DNA from: Bog-756 sp963812525
Lineage (GTDB): Bacteria; Actinomycetota; Acidimicrobiia; Acidimicrobiales; RAAP-2
Direction of reading: 5' to 3'
DNA: 64,000 nt
Assembly (NCBI GenBank): GCA_963812525.1
Contig: CAWEVL010000004.1
Coordinates: forward strand, 1-64,000
Every line of letters starts with the position of its first letter. Position 1 is the first letter of the stretch. Positions 8,771 through 17,366 of this stretch are shown piece by piece. The position numbers and the translations under genes were made by a program. Below the pieces are notes generated by a model, which did no database searches, had not been told where the DNA came from, and saw only the letters and a list, made by a program, of their open reading frames with translations.

Positions 8771-9682
8771 GTGTCCGTGTTCCGACGCCACGAAGACGAT
8801 CCTCCGCCATCGGGCCGGGAGAGCCGGGGGCGGCGCCGCGGCGCCGGGTCGAGGGCCGACGGCGGGGCCGACGCCCAGGAGCAGTTCATCATCGACGCCC
8901 TCCACGACCTCCACGACACGGTGGTCCGCGAGGTCATGACTCCCCGGGTCGACGTGGTGGCTCTGTCCATCCCCCTCACCGTCGACGCCGTGACCCAGGC
9001 GGTGCGGGAGTCGGGCCACAGCTGCTTCCCGGTCCACGGCGACAACCTCGACGACCTGATCGGGGTGCTCTTCGTCAACGACCTGTTCCGGGCCGGCTGG
9101 CAGGTCGGCGGAGCTCAGGACGCCGACCCGGTCGGGAGACCGGCCGCCCCGGACCCGATCGACATCTCCCGACGGCTCCGCCAGCCCTTCCTGGTCCCCG
9201 AGTCCCACCTGGTGCTCGAGGTGCTGGCCGAGATGCGCCGGCAGCGCCGGGCCTTCGCCGTGGTGGTGGATGAGCACGGAGGGGTCGAGGGGGTGCTGAC
9301 GGTCAAGGATCTGCTCGGGGCGCTGGTCGGGGACCTGCCTGACGAGTTCGACCCCGACGACGAGCCCGACGTGGTGCGGGTGGACGGGAGCCGCTGGCTG
9401 GCTGACGGGCGGATGAGCGTGGACGACGTGCGCGACCGACTGGACATCAACCTTCCGGAGGGTGAGTACGTGACCTTGGGGGGCTTCCTGTTCGACGGCT
9501 TCGGCCACATACCCGCCGAGGGGGAGTCCCTGGACGTCGACGGATGGGAGCTCCTGGTCACCGAGATGGACAAGCGCCGGATCGCCAAGGTGGTGGCCAA
9601 GCGCCTCGGTCAGCCGGTCCTCCCACCGGAGGGGGGACGACCCGAGAGCGCCGCCGGCAGCCAGCCCACCTCCGTCGGGTAG
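8771..9682 (+). CDS. CBS-domain protein, CorC/HlyC-like, without a membrane domain
   Basis: 303 residues. A charged N-terminal segment is followed by a CBS pair beginning at REVMTPRVDVVAL, with the second CBS containing VVVDEHGGVEGVLT. A C-terminal CorC_HlyC domain (WLADGRMSVDDV, then GYVTLGGF-like EYVTLGGFLFDGFG) completes it. Proteins with the DUF21/CNNM transmembrane domain take part in Mg/Co efflux. This one lacks that domain, like enterobacterial CorC, so it is probably a soluble accessory or nucleotide sensor. It lies 31 bases after the receiver gene and begins with GTG. Confidence 0.85.
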   Translation: MSVFRRHEDDPPPSGRESRGRRRGAGSRADGGADAQEQFIIDALHDLHDTVVREVMTPRVDVVALSIPLTVDAVTQAVRESGHSCFPVHGDNLDDLIGVLFVNDLFRAGWQVGGAQDADPVGRPAAPDPIDISRRLRQPFLVPESHLVLEVLAEMRRQRRAFAVVVDEHGGVEGVLTVKDLLGALVGDLPDEFDPDDEPDVVRVDGSRWLADGRMSVDDVRDRLDINLPEGEYVTLGGFLFDGFGHIPAEGESLDVDGWELLVTEMDKRRIAKVVAKRLGQPVLPPEGGRPESAAGSQPTSVG

Positions 9683-9739
9683 TCAGCGCCCTGCGTCCGG
9701 GACCCAGGACAGCAGCTGCTCCCCCGAGTGGTGGTCCGG

Positions 9740-9769
9740 CGGCGGTGGGTGGGGCGGCGGTGGGTGGGG
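9740..9769 (+). repeat. Two-copy 15-bp tandem repeat
   Basis: CGGCGGTGGGTGGGG occurs twice head to tail (9740-9754 and 9755-9769), followed by further CGGCGG, in the gap between the CBS protein and the aldo/keto reductase. No function is evident. The rest of this 262-base gap shows nothing recognisable before the ribosome-binding site. Confidence 0.6.
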
Positions 9770-9944
9770 CGGCGGCCGTCCAGGGTGTCACGGTTCCTGT
9801 CGCCAGGGACCAGCACCAGGGTGGTCGAGCGGGTCTCGGGACCGTTGGGGGGCGCCCTGATGGCTGAGCGCACCGACGGCAGCCGCCCGGAGGAGCGGGG
9901 CGCCATAGTTGCACGAGGACGATTGGCAAAGGAGAGCCGCGACC

Positions 9945-10925
9945 ATGAAGCACAGCAGTCTGGGAACCCTCGAGGTCGCCCGCATCGGTCTGGGGACCAT
10001 GGGAATGTCCACCGCCTACACCGGGGCCGGCGTGGACGACGCCGAGTCCATCCGCACCATCCACCGAGCACTCGAGCTCGGGGTGACCCTGATCGACACC
10101 GCCGAGATCTACGGGCCGTTCGCCAATGAGGAGCTCGTCGGCCAGGCCATCGGGGGCCGACGCGACCAGGTCGTCCTGGCCACCAAGTTCGGCATGGTCT
10201 CCCACGCTGAGGGAGGCGGTCCTGGCATCCTGGACAGTTCACCGGCCAACATCCGCACCGCCCTCGAGGGCTCCCTCCGGAGGCTCGGCGTCGACTCCAT
10301 CGACCTCTACTACCAGCACCGGGTCGACCCGAAGGTGCCCATCGAGGACACCGTGGGGACGCTGGCCGAGCTGGTCACCGAAGGAACGATCCGTCACATC
10401 GGACTCTCCGAGGCCGGTCCCGACACCATCCGCCGGGCCCACGCCGTCCACCCGATCACGGCGCTGCAGTCCGAGTACTCACTGTGGACCCGGGACCCCG
10501 AGCTCCGGACACTGTCCGTGCTGCGGGAGCTGGGTATCGGGCTGGTGGCCTACTCCCCGTTGGGACGCGGGATGCTCACGGGCACGGTGCGCTCGATCGA
10601 CGACTTGTCCGACACGGACTTCCGCAGGACGAACCCCCGCTTCACCACGGAGAACTTCCACCGCAACCTGAGCAGTGCCGACGAGGTCCGGTCCATCGCC
10701 GCAGAGGTCGGGTGCACACCGGCCCAGGTCTCGCTGGCCTGGCTGCTCGCCCAAGGCGACGACATCGCACCGATCCCGGGAACGAAACGGGTGTCCCGGG
10801 TCGAGGAGAACGTCGCGGCCGACGCCGTCCAGCTCAGTGCTGATCAGCTCCATCGCCTCGACAGGATCACCCCGGCGGCCGGCGCCCACCACAGCGACGA
10901 GCAGATGCGGCTGATCGAGCGCTGA
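9945..10925 (+). CDS. Aldo/keto reductase
   Basis: 326 residues, NAD(P)H-dependent oxidoreductase with a TIM barrel. The catalytic tetrad is visible: Asp and Tyr in DTAEIYG, Lys in LATKFGM and His in YYQHRVDP. The cofactor-binding end is PIPGTKRVSRVEEN. The family is the YajO/IolS-like group, acting on small aldehydes and ketones; the substrate is not predictable. The ATG at 9945 is chosen over the upstream frame start because AAAGGAG lies 11 bases before it. The gene is intact and stands alone, followed by tRNA-Pro. Confidence 0.9.
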   Translation: MKHSSLGTLEVARIGLGTMGMSTAYTGAGVDDAESIRTIHRALELGVTLIDTAEIYGPFANEELVGQAIGGRRDQVVLATKFGMVSHAEGGGPGILDSSPANIRTALEGSLRRLGVDSIDLYYQHRVDPKVPIEDTVGTLAELVTEGTIRHIGLSEAGPDTIRRAHAVHPITALQSEYSLWTRDPELRTLSVLRELGIGLVAYSPLGRGMLTGTVRSIDDLSDTDFRRTNPRFTTENFHRNLSSADEVRSIAAEVGCTPAQVSLAWLLAQGDDIAPIPGTKRVSRVEENVAADAVQLSADQLHRLDRITPAAGAHHSDEQMRLIER

Positions 10926-11132
10926 CGCCCCTCGAGGACAGGCGGCGGCGCTTCGGCTGTGCGGTGATCCCGGGCACCACACCCTGGCGACGGTTTCGTC
11001 CGGTCTCACCGATCTCCGGAATTACCGCCGTAGCGACGGAAAGCCCAGGACAGCCGTCTGTGGAACTCTGTTGGACGGCAGTCGGGTAACATCTCGCCGG
11101 TCAGGGACGGTGCGGAGACCCCGCCCCTACGA

Positions 11133-11210
11133 CGGGCTGTGGCGCAGCTTGGTTAGCGCGCTGCGTTCGGGACGCAGAGGTCCCCGGTTCAAATCCGGGC
11201 AGCCCGACCA
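11133..11210 (+). tRNA. tRNA-Pro (anticodon CGG)
   Basis: Full cloverleaf. Acceptor CGGGCTG (11133-11139) pairs with CAGCCCG (11200-11206). The anticodon stem CTGCG/CGCAG encloses loop TTCGGGA, giving anticodon CGG, and the T-arm contains GGTTCAAATCC. The discriminator A and an encoded CCA end the gene. Confidence 0.95.
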
Positions 11211-11353
11211 CGTTTTGTCCCGGTGGGTCGTAGCCGGTTCGCCGGGCTGTCTCCAGTTCGGGCCGGCTGTCACGGTCTGGACGCGCCCCCCTGTGGCCCG
11301 GCGCGATCCGCTGCCGGGGACGGGAGCGAAGCATGAGGCGGCGAGGGCTGGGG

Positions 11354-13243
11354 TCACCATGACGACAAGGTGCCCCACAGCGTCGGCAGATGCACGATCA
11401 ACGTCTGGGGCCCGGGGCTCCGCACGTCGATGACGATCCTCGGATCGGTGGGCACCCGGAAATAGGGGATCCGCTGCAGCGTCCCGTCCGCCTCCACTCT
11501 CAAGACGGTCGAGAACCGGTTGTAGCTGACAGGAAGCGCGAGCCTCGTCGGACCGGCGCAGTCGACCCGGAAGCTCAGGCGCAGCGTCTCGAGGGGAGCG
11601 CTCGACGGCTCGACCACGGTGCACGGTACGGCGCTGAGTGACTGGGCGCCGGACTGGTGCAGTTGGAGCTGCGCATAGAGACCGCCCTCGTCGGCCACCT
11701 CCTGTCCGTCCTTCGAGAGGACCTTCGGGTAGAAGGCGTTGTAGAGTCCGCCGGCCGCGGCGCCGAGGAAGAACCCCCTGAAGGTCCGGTGGTCGATTCG
11801 GCTCGGAGCCGTGAACAGCGCCATCTGCGGGAACTGCCCGGACGGCGCCAAGAATCCGCTCTTGTACAAGACCGGCGAGAAGACCGGCGAGAACGCCACC
11901 AAGAGCGCGATCCAGATGCCGGTGATCGCGCTCCACACCACTCTGCCCCCCAGGTGACCCATCACGCCGTCGGCGATGACCACCACCAGGATCAGTGACA
12001 TCGGCGTGATGAAGGCGAGCATCCGCCACGGGAAGCTGATGACCTGCAGGGGAGGGAGCAGCCGGTACACGAAGAGGGAGATCCGAAGCTGCAGGAACAG
12101 GTAGAGGGCGATGCCCAGCACCAGAAAGAGCACCACGGGACCCTGAGACGTGCGGACGTCCCTCCACCAACGAGGTGACTGCCTGGTCCGCGCCCAACCG
12201 CCCAGCCCGATCAGCGCCGCCACGACGAGTGGGACCCACAGGACATAGTCGATCTGCACGAATTCGTGGCCGTTCGACGCCAGCCAGCGGTGGGATCCGT
12301 CGTAGAGATAGCGCCCGAAATTCTCGAATTGATCCTCGACCCGGTAGGTTCCGGGAGTGGCCTTCGACTGGGGGTCGTAGGTGGAGCTGAAGCGCAGTTC
12401 GGCCACGAACAACGGAAGGAGGAGCGCCGTCACGGCGGCCACCGAGATCGCCATCCGTTTGACGATTGCCCGGAGGCCAGCCATCCCGGCGCAGGCGGCG
12501 TAGGTGCCCAATGCCGTGGCGAGGGCGAAGAGCGCGGTGAGTGCGATACCGCTGTGGGCGTTGACCAGCAGTACCGTCACCGGTATCAGAATGAACGACA
12601 CCTCTCGGTTCTTGAGCAGGTTGAGGCACCACCAGAGCAACCATGGAACGATCATCAACGCCGAGAATTCGGCAAGGTCGCCGCGCTGGTCGAACCAGTC
12701 GGTGAACACATAGTTGGTGAGGAGGAATCCCAGGGATCCGGCCCAGGTCAGGAGCCTCCGGTCGGTGACGACACCGAGAGCCCGCCGCATGCCGTAGGCG
12801 CCAACCGCCAAGAAGATCGCGAGCGTCACGATGATCGCCGACTTGAGGCTGGCGCCAGTTACCGCGTAGATGAGTCCGGCGAGATAGAAGAACAGCCGGT
12901 GGTAGTACAGCATCACGGGCGTCCCGAGACCGATTCCGTCGCTGCTCGACCAAACCGGGAAGAAGTCGAGGTGGCGAAAGTGGTCGGCGTAGATCTGGAT
13001 CAACAGGATGGGGGCGGTGGACGCCTGATTGAGCGGCCACCCAGAGCGTCTCCATACGGGGGACAGGACGAGCGCAATCATTCCCACCAGGAGCAGCGCG
13101 TACACGACCTGGCGGACCCACGGGCGCGTTCCAGCCCCACGAGCGGGTGTTCCGAGCGGACCACCTCGAGGCTGAGGTCCCCCATCCTTGCGTCCGTCCA
13201 CCGCCAAGGGAGTTGGCATGATCGCCACAAGGTAGACGAACAT
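11354..13243 (-). CDS. Polytopic membrane protein, GT-C/PTPS-related-like
   Basis: 629 residues with about ten hydrophobic helices, a short N-terminal cytoplasmic segment and a C-terminal extracytoplasmic beta-rich region. Loop motifs such as SSDGIGLGTPVMLYYHR after the first helix, and WFDQRGDLAEFSAL, resemble the 6-pyruvoyl-tetrahydropterin-synthase-related membrane family and GT-C glycosyltransferase-type proteins of cell-envelope biogenesis. The assignment is by general resemblance only. The frame extends upstream to 14824, but the hydrophobic protein begins at the ATG at 13243 (alternative ATG at 13219). It is divergent from the 420-residue gene, sharing a 309-base region with two palindromes. 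Confidence 0.65.
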   Translation of the reverse strand: MFVYLVAIMPTPLAVDGRKDGGPQPRGGPLGTPARGAGTRPWVRQVVYALLLVGMIALVLSPVWRRSGWPLNQASTAPILLIQIYADHFRHLDFFPVWSSSDGIGLGTPVMLYYHRLFFYLAGLIYAVTGASLKSAIIVTLAIFLAVGAYGMRRALGVVTDRRLLTWAGSLGFLLTNYVFTDWFDQRGDLAEFSALMIVPWLLWWCLNLLKNREVSFILIPVTVLLVNAHSGIALTALFALATALGTYAACAGMAGLRAIVKRMAISVAAVTALLLPLFVAELRFSSTYDPQSKATPGTYRVEDQFENFGRYLYDGSHRWLASNGHEFVQIDYVLWVPLVVAALIGLGGWARTRQSPRWWRDVRTSQGPVVLFLVLGIALYLFLQLRISLFVYRLLPPLQVISFPWRMLAFITPMSLILVVVIADGVMGHLGGRVVWSAITGIWIALLVAFSPVFSPVLYKSGFLAPSGQFPQMALFTAPSRIDHRTFRGFFLGAAAGGLYNAFYPKVLSKDGQEVADEGGLYAQLQLHQSGAQSLSAVPCTVVEPSSAPLETLRLSFRVDCAGPTRLALPVSYNRFSTVLRVEADGTLQRIPYFRVPTDPRIVIDVRSPGPQTLIVHLPTLWGTLSSW

Positions 13244-13468
13244 GCCCCCTGGCGGGAGGGCTGTGGTTCGACGGCAGCCGGGCTGACGGGTTGGAGGCGC
13301 GGCCCGGCCGAGCTGAGCGACGGTGGCCGCGCACCGGGACGGGCGCGGCAGCGGTCCTGACCGGCGGCCGTGCCCGGTTCTCGCCGGGGCCGCGATCTTT
13401 CTCCGGCAGAGCTGACGGGTAGGGGTCCCAACCGCGCACGTCGACCCGGCCCAGCAACGGTCCCGCAG

Positions 13469-13484
13469 TTGGACACATGTCCAA
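13469..13484. promoter_or_regulatory. Palindromic operator 1
   Basis: TTGGACACATGTCCAA: perfect 7-base arms TTGGACA/TGTCCAA around CA. Its centre lies 24 bp from that of operator 2. The site is in the divergent region between the polytopic membrane protein and the 420-residue gene. The form suits a dimeric repressor such as a TetR-family protein; none is encoded nearby. Confidence 0.7.
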
Positions 13485-13493
13485 CTCAGTTTC

Positions 13494-13507
13494 TGGACAG
13501 GTGTCCA
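13494..13507. promoter_or_regulatory. Palindromic operator 2
   Basis: TGGACAGGTGTCCA: 6-base arms TGGACA/TGTCCA around GG, the same core as operator 1. It ends 45 bases before the GTG of the gene at 13553. Confidence 0.7.
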
Positions 13508-13552
13508 ACCCTGCCCTACGATTGCCGGGGTGATCAACCAGGGCGGCGCACC

Positions 13553-14815
13553 GTGACCTCCGGATCGGGACTGGGCCGCCTGAACCACGTCGAGCTGGCC
13601 CTCCTCACCCCCGAGTACCTGCTGGCCGGCCATCTGATCGACCGCGCCGGCATGCCGCACCTGATCGGGGCCTTCGGACGGGAGGTCATGCGTGACATCG
13701 CCATCGAGGAGTGGATGGGGGCCAGCCCGGTCTACACCCGCCGGATGCAGCGGGCCCTGGGTTTCGAAGGCGACTCGGTCGAGACCATCTTCAAGGGGAT
13801 GCAGATCGACGTCGGCGCACCACCCCAGTTCATGGACTTCCGCTACCGGATCGCCGACCACGACCACGGTGAGTTCTGGCTCGACCACTGCGGGGCCCTG
13901 ATGGACGTCGAGCCGCTCGGCCCCGACTACGTCGTCGCCATGTGCCACGACATCGAGGACCCGACGTTCGAGGCGACCGCCATCGCCACCAACCCCCGGG
14001 CCCAGGTCCGCCCGATCCACCGCCCCCCTCGGGTACCCGCCGACCGGGCCCCGCACTGCCACTGGACGGTGACCATCGCCGACACCCACCCGTCCCTCCC
14101 GGTCCCGGCGCAGGCCGGGGTCATGGCGGCCACGCGGGCAGCCAACCTCGACCTGGCCCCGATCGATCCCGGTGACCCCGGTCGCCACGACTACTCGGGC
14201 CCGCTTCTGGCCGACCTGCAATTCACGGAGTGGTCGGCGTCGGCCCTGCGGCGCATCATCGACGAGGTGTGCCTCCAGGGCCACCTGCTCGCCCTCTCGT
14301 TCCTGGCCGCCACGGCCAGGAGAGCCGGGGGCTCCGCCGCGGCAGTGGACTTCGGCCGGCGGCAGTTCACCGGAGTGGCCGGGGTGGCGGCGGACCGGCT
14401 CCGAGACGCGCTGGGCCTTCCCCCGACCCTGGCCGGTGCGGCCCGGCTGCTCACGCTGCATCCCGGTCTCCAGCCGTACGACTACGTCCGCGGTGACGTC
14501 GAGCTCGGCGACCGCCTGGTGCTCCGGTTGGGCCGCGACACCGACGCCACGGTCGACGGCGCCTGGCCGTCGATGCTCGACGGGGACCATCTGGCCCCGC
14601 TGGATGCCATGGTCCGGTCCATCGACCCGCACCTCCGGTGCGAGGCCATTGCCGACGATGACGACGGATTGGTGGTGGAGGTGGTGCGGGGCACCGCCGA
14701 GGTGCCGTTGGCCGACGAGGTCGTCCTCACCCGGTTCAGCACCGGGACCACCCACCGGTTCGTCGACCGGGGCACCCCCGTCGCTCTCCGACCGAGCCGG
14801 CCCGGAGGGAGCTGA
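13553..14815 (+). CDS. Conserved-looking protein of unknown function
   Basis: 420 residues, soluble, no signal peptide. I do not recognise the family. It has well-spaced aromatic, His and acidic motifs typical of an enzyme or ligand-binding protein: EEWMGASPVYTRRMQ, DFRYRIADHDHGEFWLDHC (two His near Asp, then His-Cys) and VAMCHDIEDPTFEATA. It ends with an acidic and hydrophobic C-terminal domain. GTG at 13553 is the preferred start; the frame opens earlier at 13370, but the extra sequence would cover the two operators. The gene is intact with ordinary codon use for the window. The paired TGGACA-N2-TGTCCA operator implies specific control by an unlinked repressor. Confidence 0.6.
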   Translation: MTSGSGLGRLNHVELALLTPEYLLAGHLIDRAGMPHLIGAFGREVMRDIAIEEWMGASPVYTRRMQRALGFEGDSVETIFKGMQIDVGAPPQFMDFRYRIADHDHGEFWLDHCGALMDVEPLGPDYVVAMCHDIEDPTFEATAIATNPRAQVRPIHRPPRVPADRAPHCHWTVTIADTHPSLPVPAQAGVMAATRAANLDLAPIDPGDPGRHDYSGPLLADLQFTEWSASALRRIIDEVCLQGHLLALSFLAATARRAGGSAAAVDFGRRQFTGVAGVAADRLRDALGLPPTLAGAARLLTLHPGLQPYDYVRGDVELGDRLVLRLGRDTDATVDGAWPSMLDGDHLAPLDAMVRSIDPHLRCEAIADDDDGLVVEVVRGTAEVPLADEVVLTRFSTGTTHRFVDRGTPVALRPSRPGGS

Positions 14816-14863
14816 ACCGGTCACCGACCGGGCAGCACCCGTTGAGGAGTCAGCCGCCGGGAG

Positions 14864-15058
14864 TCAGGAGACGGCTGAGTGACGCGGTGACGCCGTCGCC
14901 GCCTCGAGCAGCGACCAACGGGACGCCAGCCGATCGAACTCCTTGTACGCGAGCACGATCTCGTCGGTGACCAGCGCGATCCCGGCCAGGGCGGTGTCGA
15001 GGCGTTCGGATGGCGTCGTCGGGTCGCCATCCGTGTCGTGAAGGTCGGATTCGGTCAT
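14864..15058 (-). CDS. Small hypothetical protein
   Basis: 64 residues (MTESDLHDTDGD..., then a helical segment rich in Leu, Ala and charged residues, LDTALAGIALVTDEIVLAYK). It is predicted to be mostly one long amphipathic helix. The ATG at 15058 was chosen because upstream codons are poor in composition. It converges with the 420-residue gene, 48 bases away. No family is recognised. Confidence 0.4.
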   Translation of the reverse strand: MTESDLHDTDGDPTTPSERLDTALAGIALVTDEIVLAYKEFDRLASRWSLLEAATASPRHSAVS

Positions 15059-15148
15059 GGTGATCAACGGTACCGGCCCAGCGAATACGGATGGCGGATG
15101 TGGGCCGGAACCGCCTGGCCGGCCGACCGTTCCCCCTGTCACTGGGCG

Positions 15149-15170
15149 TTGCGCAAGGGCCGTTGCGCAA
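15149..15170. promoter_or_regulatory. Tandem TTGCGCAA palindromes
   Basis: TTGCGCAA occurs at 15149-15156 and again at 15163-15170, 14 bp apart, each a perfect palindrome. They lie in the 319-base region between the small minus-strand gene (start 15058) and the secreted-protein pair (start 15378). This suggests a dimer-binding operator. Nothing else was recognised in this region. Confidence 0.45.
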
Positions 15171-15377
15171 CGTCCATAGACAATTCGCTCAAGCTCCACC
15201 ACGGGCCGGACGAAGAACCCTGGGTGGCACTCTTCGTCAGGAGCACCAGCTCACCCCACGGGCGACCTCTCGCCGGCCTCCCGGCCGGAGCGGCTGCCTC
15301 GTCGGTGGTCGGCACCGCCACGACCGCCTGACCCCAGCCGTACGCGTCCGTTCCCACTGCACAGAAACGAGCCAGCC

Positions 15378-16046
15378 ATGAGTGAGCAGCCATCCACCCC
15401 GAGGTCGAAGGGGCAGCGCCGGGCCATCCTGGCCGGTCTCTTCGCCGTGTCGGTCGGCCTCATGACCACCGCCGGCGTCTACGCCGCACTGTCCGGCGTG
15501 GCCACCGGGTCGGAGTCGGTGACCTCGGGGACCCTCAATCTGACCCTGAGTGCCGACGTGGGCGCCGGGTTCTCCAACTTCGTGGCCCCGATGGCCCCCG
15601 GCGACACCGACAACGTGTACGTCAACCTGAGCAACACCGGCACCCTGGCCACCGCGGCCGGGATGACGCTGTGGGTGGCCGGAGCGCCGGGCAACGCCCT
15701 GACCAACGGGACCGCCCCGGGGGAGGGCCTCACCGTGACGGCCACGCAGTGCTCGGTGGCCTGGACCCTGGCCACCGGCGTCTGCTCCGGTTCCACCACC
15801 TCGATCCTGGCCTCCACCCAGATCAGTGCCATGAACACCTCGGGCACGGCCGTCTCGCTGTCCAACGTCCCGGCCCTGGCGGCGTCCATCGGCAAGGTGG
15901 CCCACGTCCAGGTGAGCCTGGGCCTGGTGGGCACCGAGACGTCGGTCAACGGCGTGGCCCCGAGCCCGACCATCCAGGGCCTGTCCACCACGCTCACCTA
16001 CACCTTCACCGAGCAGCAGCGGACCGGCATCACCACCAACCAGTAG
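15378..16046 (+). CDS. Secreted protein with SipW-type/TasA-like signal region
   Basis: 222 residues. Basic N-terminus (PRSKGQRR), hydrophobic core (AILAGLFAVSVGLMTTAGVY) and an Ala-rich cleavage region, then a Thr/Ser/Gly-rich beta domain with repeated SGTLNLTLS-like strands. The shape fits the TasA/camelysin-like group of SipW-processed secreted proteins. Two Cys (in TQCSVAW and TGVCSG) could form a disulfide. The protein and its neighbour end with the same NQ-stop after a TTN/KTN run, and both have a Cys-Ser/Ala-Val-Ala/Ala-Trp element, so they are paralogues. A role in surface fibres or matrix is inference. Confidence 0.7.
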   Translation: MSEQPSTPRSKGQRRAILAGLFAVSVGLMTTAGVYAALSGVATGSESVTSGTLNLTLSADVGAGFSNFVAPMAPGDTDNVYVNLSNTGTLATAAGMTLWVAGAPGNALTNGTAPGEGLTVTATQCSVAWTLATGVCSGSTTSILASTQISAMNTSGTAVSLSNVPALAASIGKVAHVQVSLGLVGTETSVNGVAPSPTIQGLSTTLTYTFTEQQRTGITTNQ

Positions 16047-16063
16047 GCGTCGAGGCGACCGCC

Positions 16064-16603
16064 ATGCAGTACCTCGGCAACACGACAGGCAGGACGGTCG
16101 CCACGGCGGCCGTCCTGTTCGTTGCCGGGCTGGCGCTCCCCGCGGGCGCCGGAGCCGCCGCCCATCGAGGGACGGCGACGGGAAGAGAGTCGGTGACGAG
16201 CGCCACGTGGACGGCGACGGCCTCGGTGACGTCCATGACCTTCACCACCAACACGGACCAGACGTCGGCGATCACCAATACCGGCACCATGACCCTGTCA
16301 GCCATCAGCTACAAGGTCACCGTCTCCAAACCGGCCGCCGGCGGAAACCCGACCTTCAAGGTCTTCGCCTGCGCGGTGGCCTGGGTGGCCAACCTGTGCA
16401 GTGGTGGGGCGGGAACCCAGGCGGGTGGCACCCTGGCCAAGAACACCACCACGACCGTGACGTCGACGGTGGTGCCGGCCGTCGGGGGCAGGGTCTACCT
16501 CCAGGTGGAGCCGGCCGGAGTGACGTCGTCGACCACGGTGACGGTCGGGACCTCGATCTCGTCTCCCGCTCAGCTCCGGGCGGCGGTGAAGACCAACCAG
16601 TAG
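16064..16603 (+). CDS. Secreted Thr/Ser-rich protein, paralogue of the preceding gene
   Basis: 179 residues. N-terminal signal peptide with a hydrophobic core (VATAAVLFVAGLALPAGAGA) and a likely AxA cleavage site near residue 32. The mature chain is Thr/Ser-rich, with GRESVTSATWTATASV matching the GSESVTSGTLN block of the upstream protein, plus FACAVAWVANLCSGG with two Cys. It starts 17 bases after the upstream stop, so the two are probably cotranscribed. No sortase motif or membrane anchor is seen at the C-terminus. Confidence 0.65.
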   Translation: MQYLGNTTGRTVATAAVLFVAGLALPAGAGAAAHRGTATGRESVTSATWTATASVTSMTFTTNTDQTSAITNTGTMTLSAISYKVTVSKPAAGGNPTFKVFACAVAWVANLCSGGAGTQAGGTLAKNTTTTVTSTVVPAVGGRVYLQVEPAGVTSSTTVTVGTSISSPAQLRAAVKTNQ

Positions 16604-16645
16604 CGGCGCGGGCCATCGGCCCCGTCGTGACCGCCGGCCGCTACT
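16599..16645. terminator. Nested hairpin between convergent genes
   Basis: AGTAGCGGC (16599-16607) pairs with GCCGCTACT (16637-16645), enclosing an inner GGGCC-ATC-GGCCC hairpin (16610-16622). It spans both stop codons of the convergent pair and may act as a bidirectional terminator. No T-run. Confidence 0.3.
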
Positions 16646-17366
16646 CGGCGACGGCGGATCTCCGGATCTTCTTACAGGACAGGCCCAGCGACTTGAGGGC
16701 TCGTCCGGTGGCCAGGGCGGGGACGGTCACCTCGACCGGTGCCTCCCAGGCGGTGTCCTCCTCCGGGGTGGTGAGGTGCAGGGTCTGGTCGAATCCGACC
16801 CGCAACTCGACCTCCCTGATGCGGACGGTGACGTTCCGGTCGAGGAGCATCCGACAGCAGAGCCCGCGGAGCTCCACCAGCAGCTCCCCGCGGTCGTGGC
16901 TGAACAGCTCGAGTCCGTCCTCGACCAGATCCACCATCGGCCCCGCCTCGTCCGGCGGGTGCAGCACCGCCACCGCGGCGCTGTCCAGTCGCTCGGCCCG
17001 CTTGCTCGGGACCAGCCCGGTGGAGACCCCGAGGGCCAGCTGGGCCAGCTGGCGGGTGACGCGCTCGATCTCGGCCGCCCCCTCCTCTGCGGCGTGCAAC
17101 TCCACGCTGATGATGTCCGGGAGGTCCACCGCCCGTTCCGGTCCGCCCAGCAGGGCGTCCACCCGCTCCGAGAGGGCCAGCACGTCCCGCAGGTCCTGCT
17201 CGAGGCGGTCCAGCAGCTTGGGCAGCCCGGGCGCGGGGATGGGGTCGTCGCCACCCTGGAACCGCACCTCTTCGACCTCGGCGGCCAGGCTCTTCCCCAG
17301 GAGCCACGCCCTCGAGGCCCGCAGTCCCGCCGCATTGGCTCTGTTACCGACACATTCGTCTGCCAT
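16641..17366 (-). CDS. Hypothetical protein
   Basis: 241 residues, soluble, without a recognised domain. The first half is rich in charged helices (LDRLEQDLRDVLALSERVDALL; IISVELHAAEEGAAEIERVTRQ), suggesting coiled-coil or helical-bundle structure. A beta-rich C-terminal part contains a Cys-Cys pair (LRGLCCRMLL). The ATG at 17366 is preferred over one at 17399, because GCGGGGGG lies just upstream and the extra residues are Arg/Gly-rich. It converges with the secreted-protein pair. Confidence 0.55.
   Translation of the reverse strand: MADECVGNRANAAGLRASRAWLLGKSLAAEVEEVRFQGGDDPIPAPGLPKLLDRLEQDLRDVLALSERVDALLGGPERAVDLPDIISVELHAAEEGAAEIERVTRQLAQLALGVSTGLVPSKRAERLDSAAVAVLHPPDEAGPMVDLVEDGLELFSHDRGELLVELRGLCCRMLLDRNVTVRIREVELRVGFDQTLHLTTPEEDTAWEAPVEVTVPALATGRALKSLGLSCKKIRRSAVAE

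Noticed and set aside
5650..9078. 1142-codon open frame on the minus strand
   Set aside because: It is antisense to the ArsA-like ATPase and CBS genes; its protein is His/Gly/Gln/Pro-rich without motifs. Only its last 85 codons, the WhiB gene, are real. Long antisense frames are expected at about 70% G+C.
11354..14824. 1156-codon minus-strand frame as one giant protein
   Set aside because: The part upstream of 13243 is antisense to the 420-residue gene and low in complexity; only the membrane-protein section is supported.
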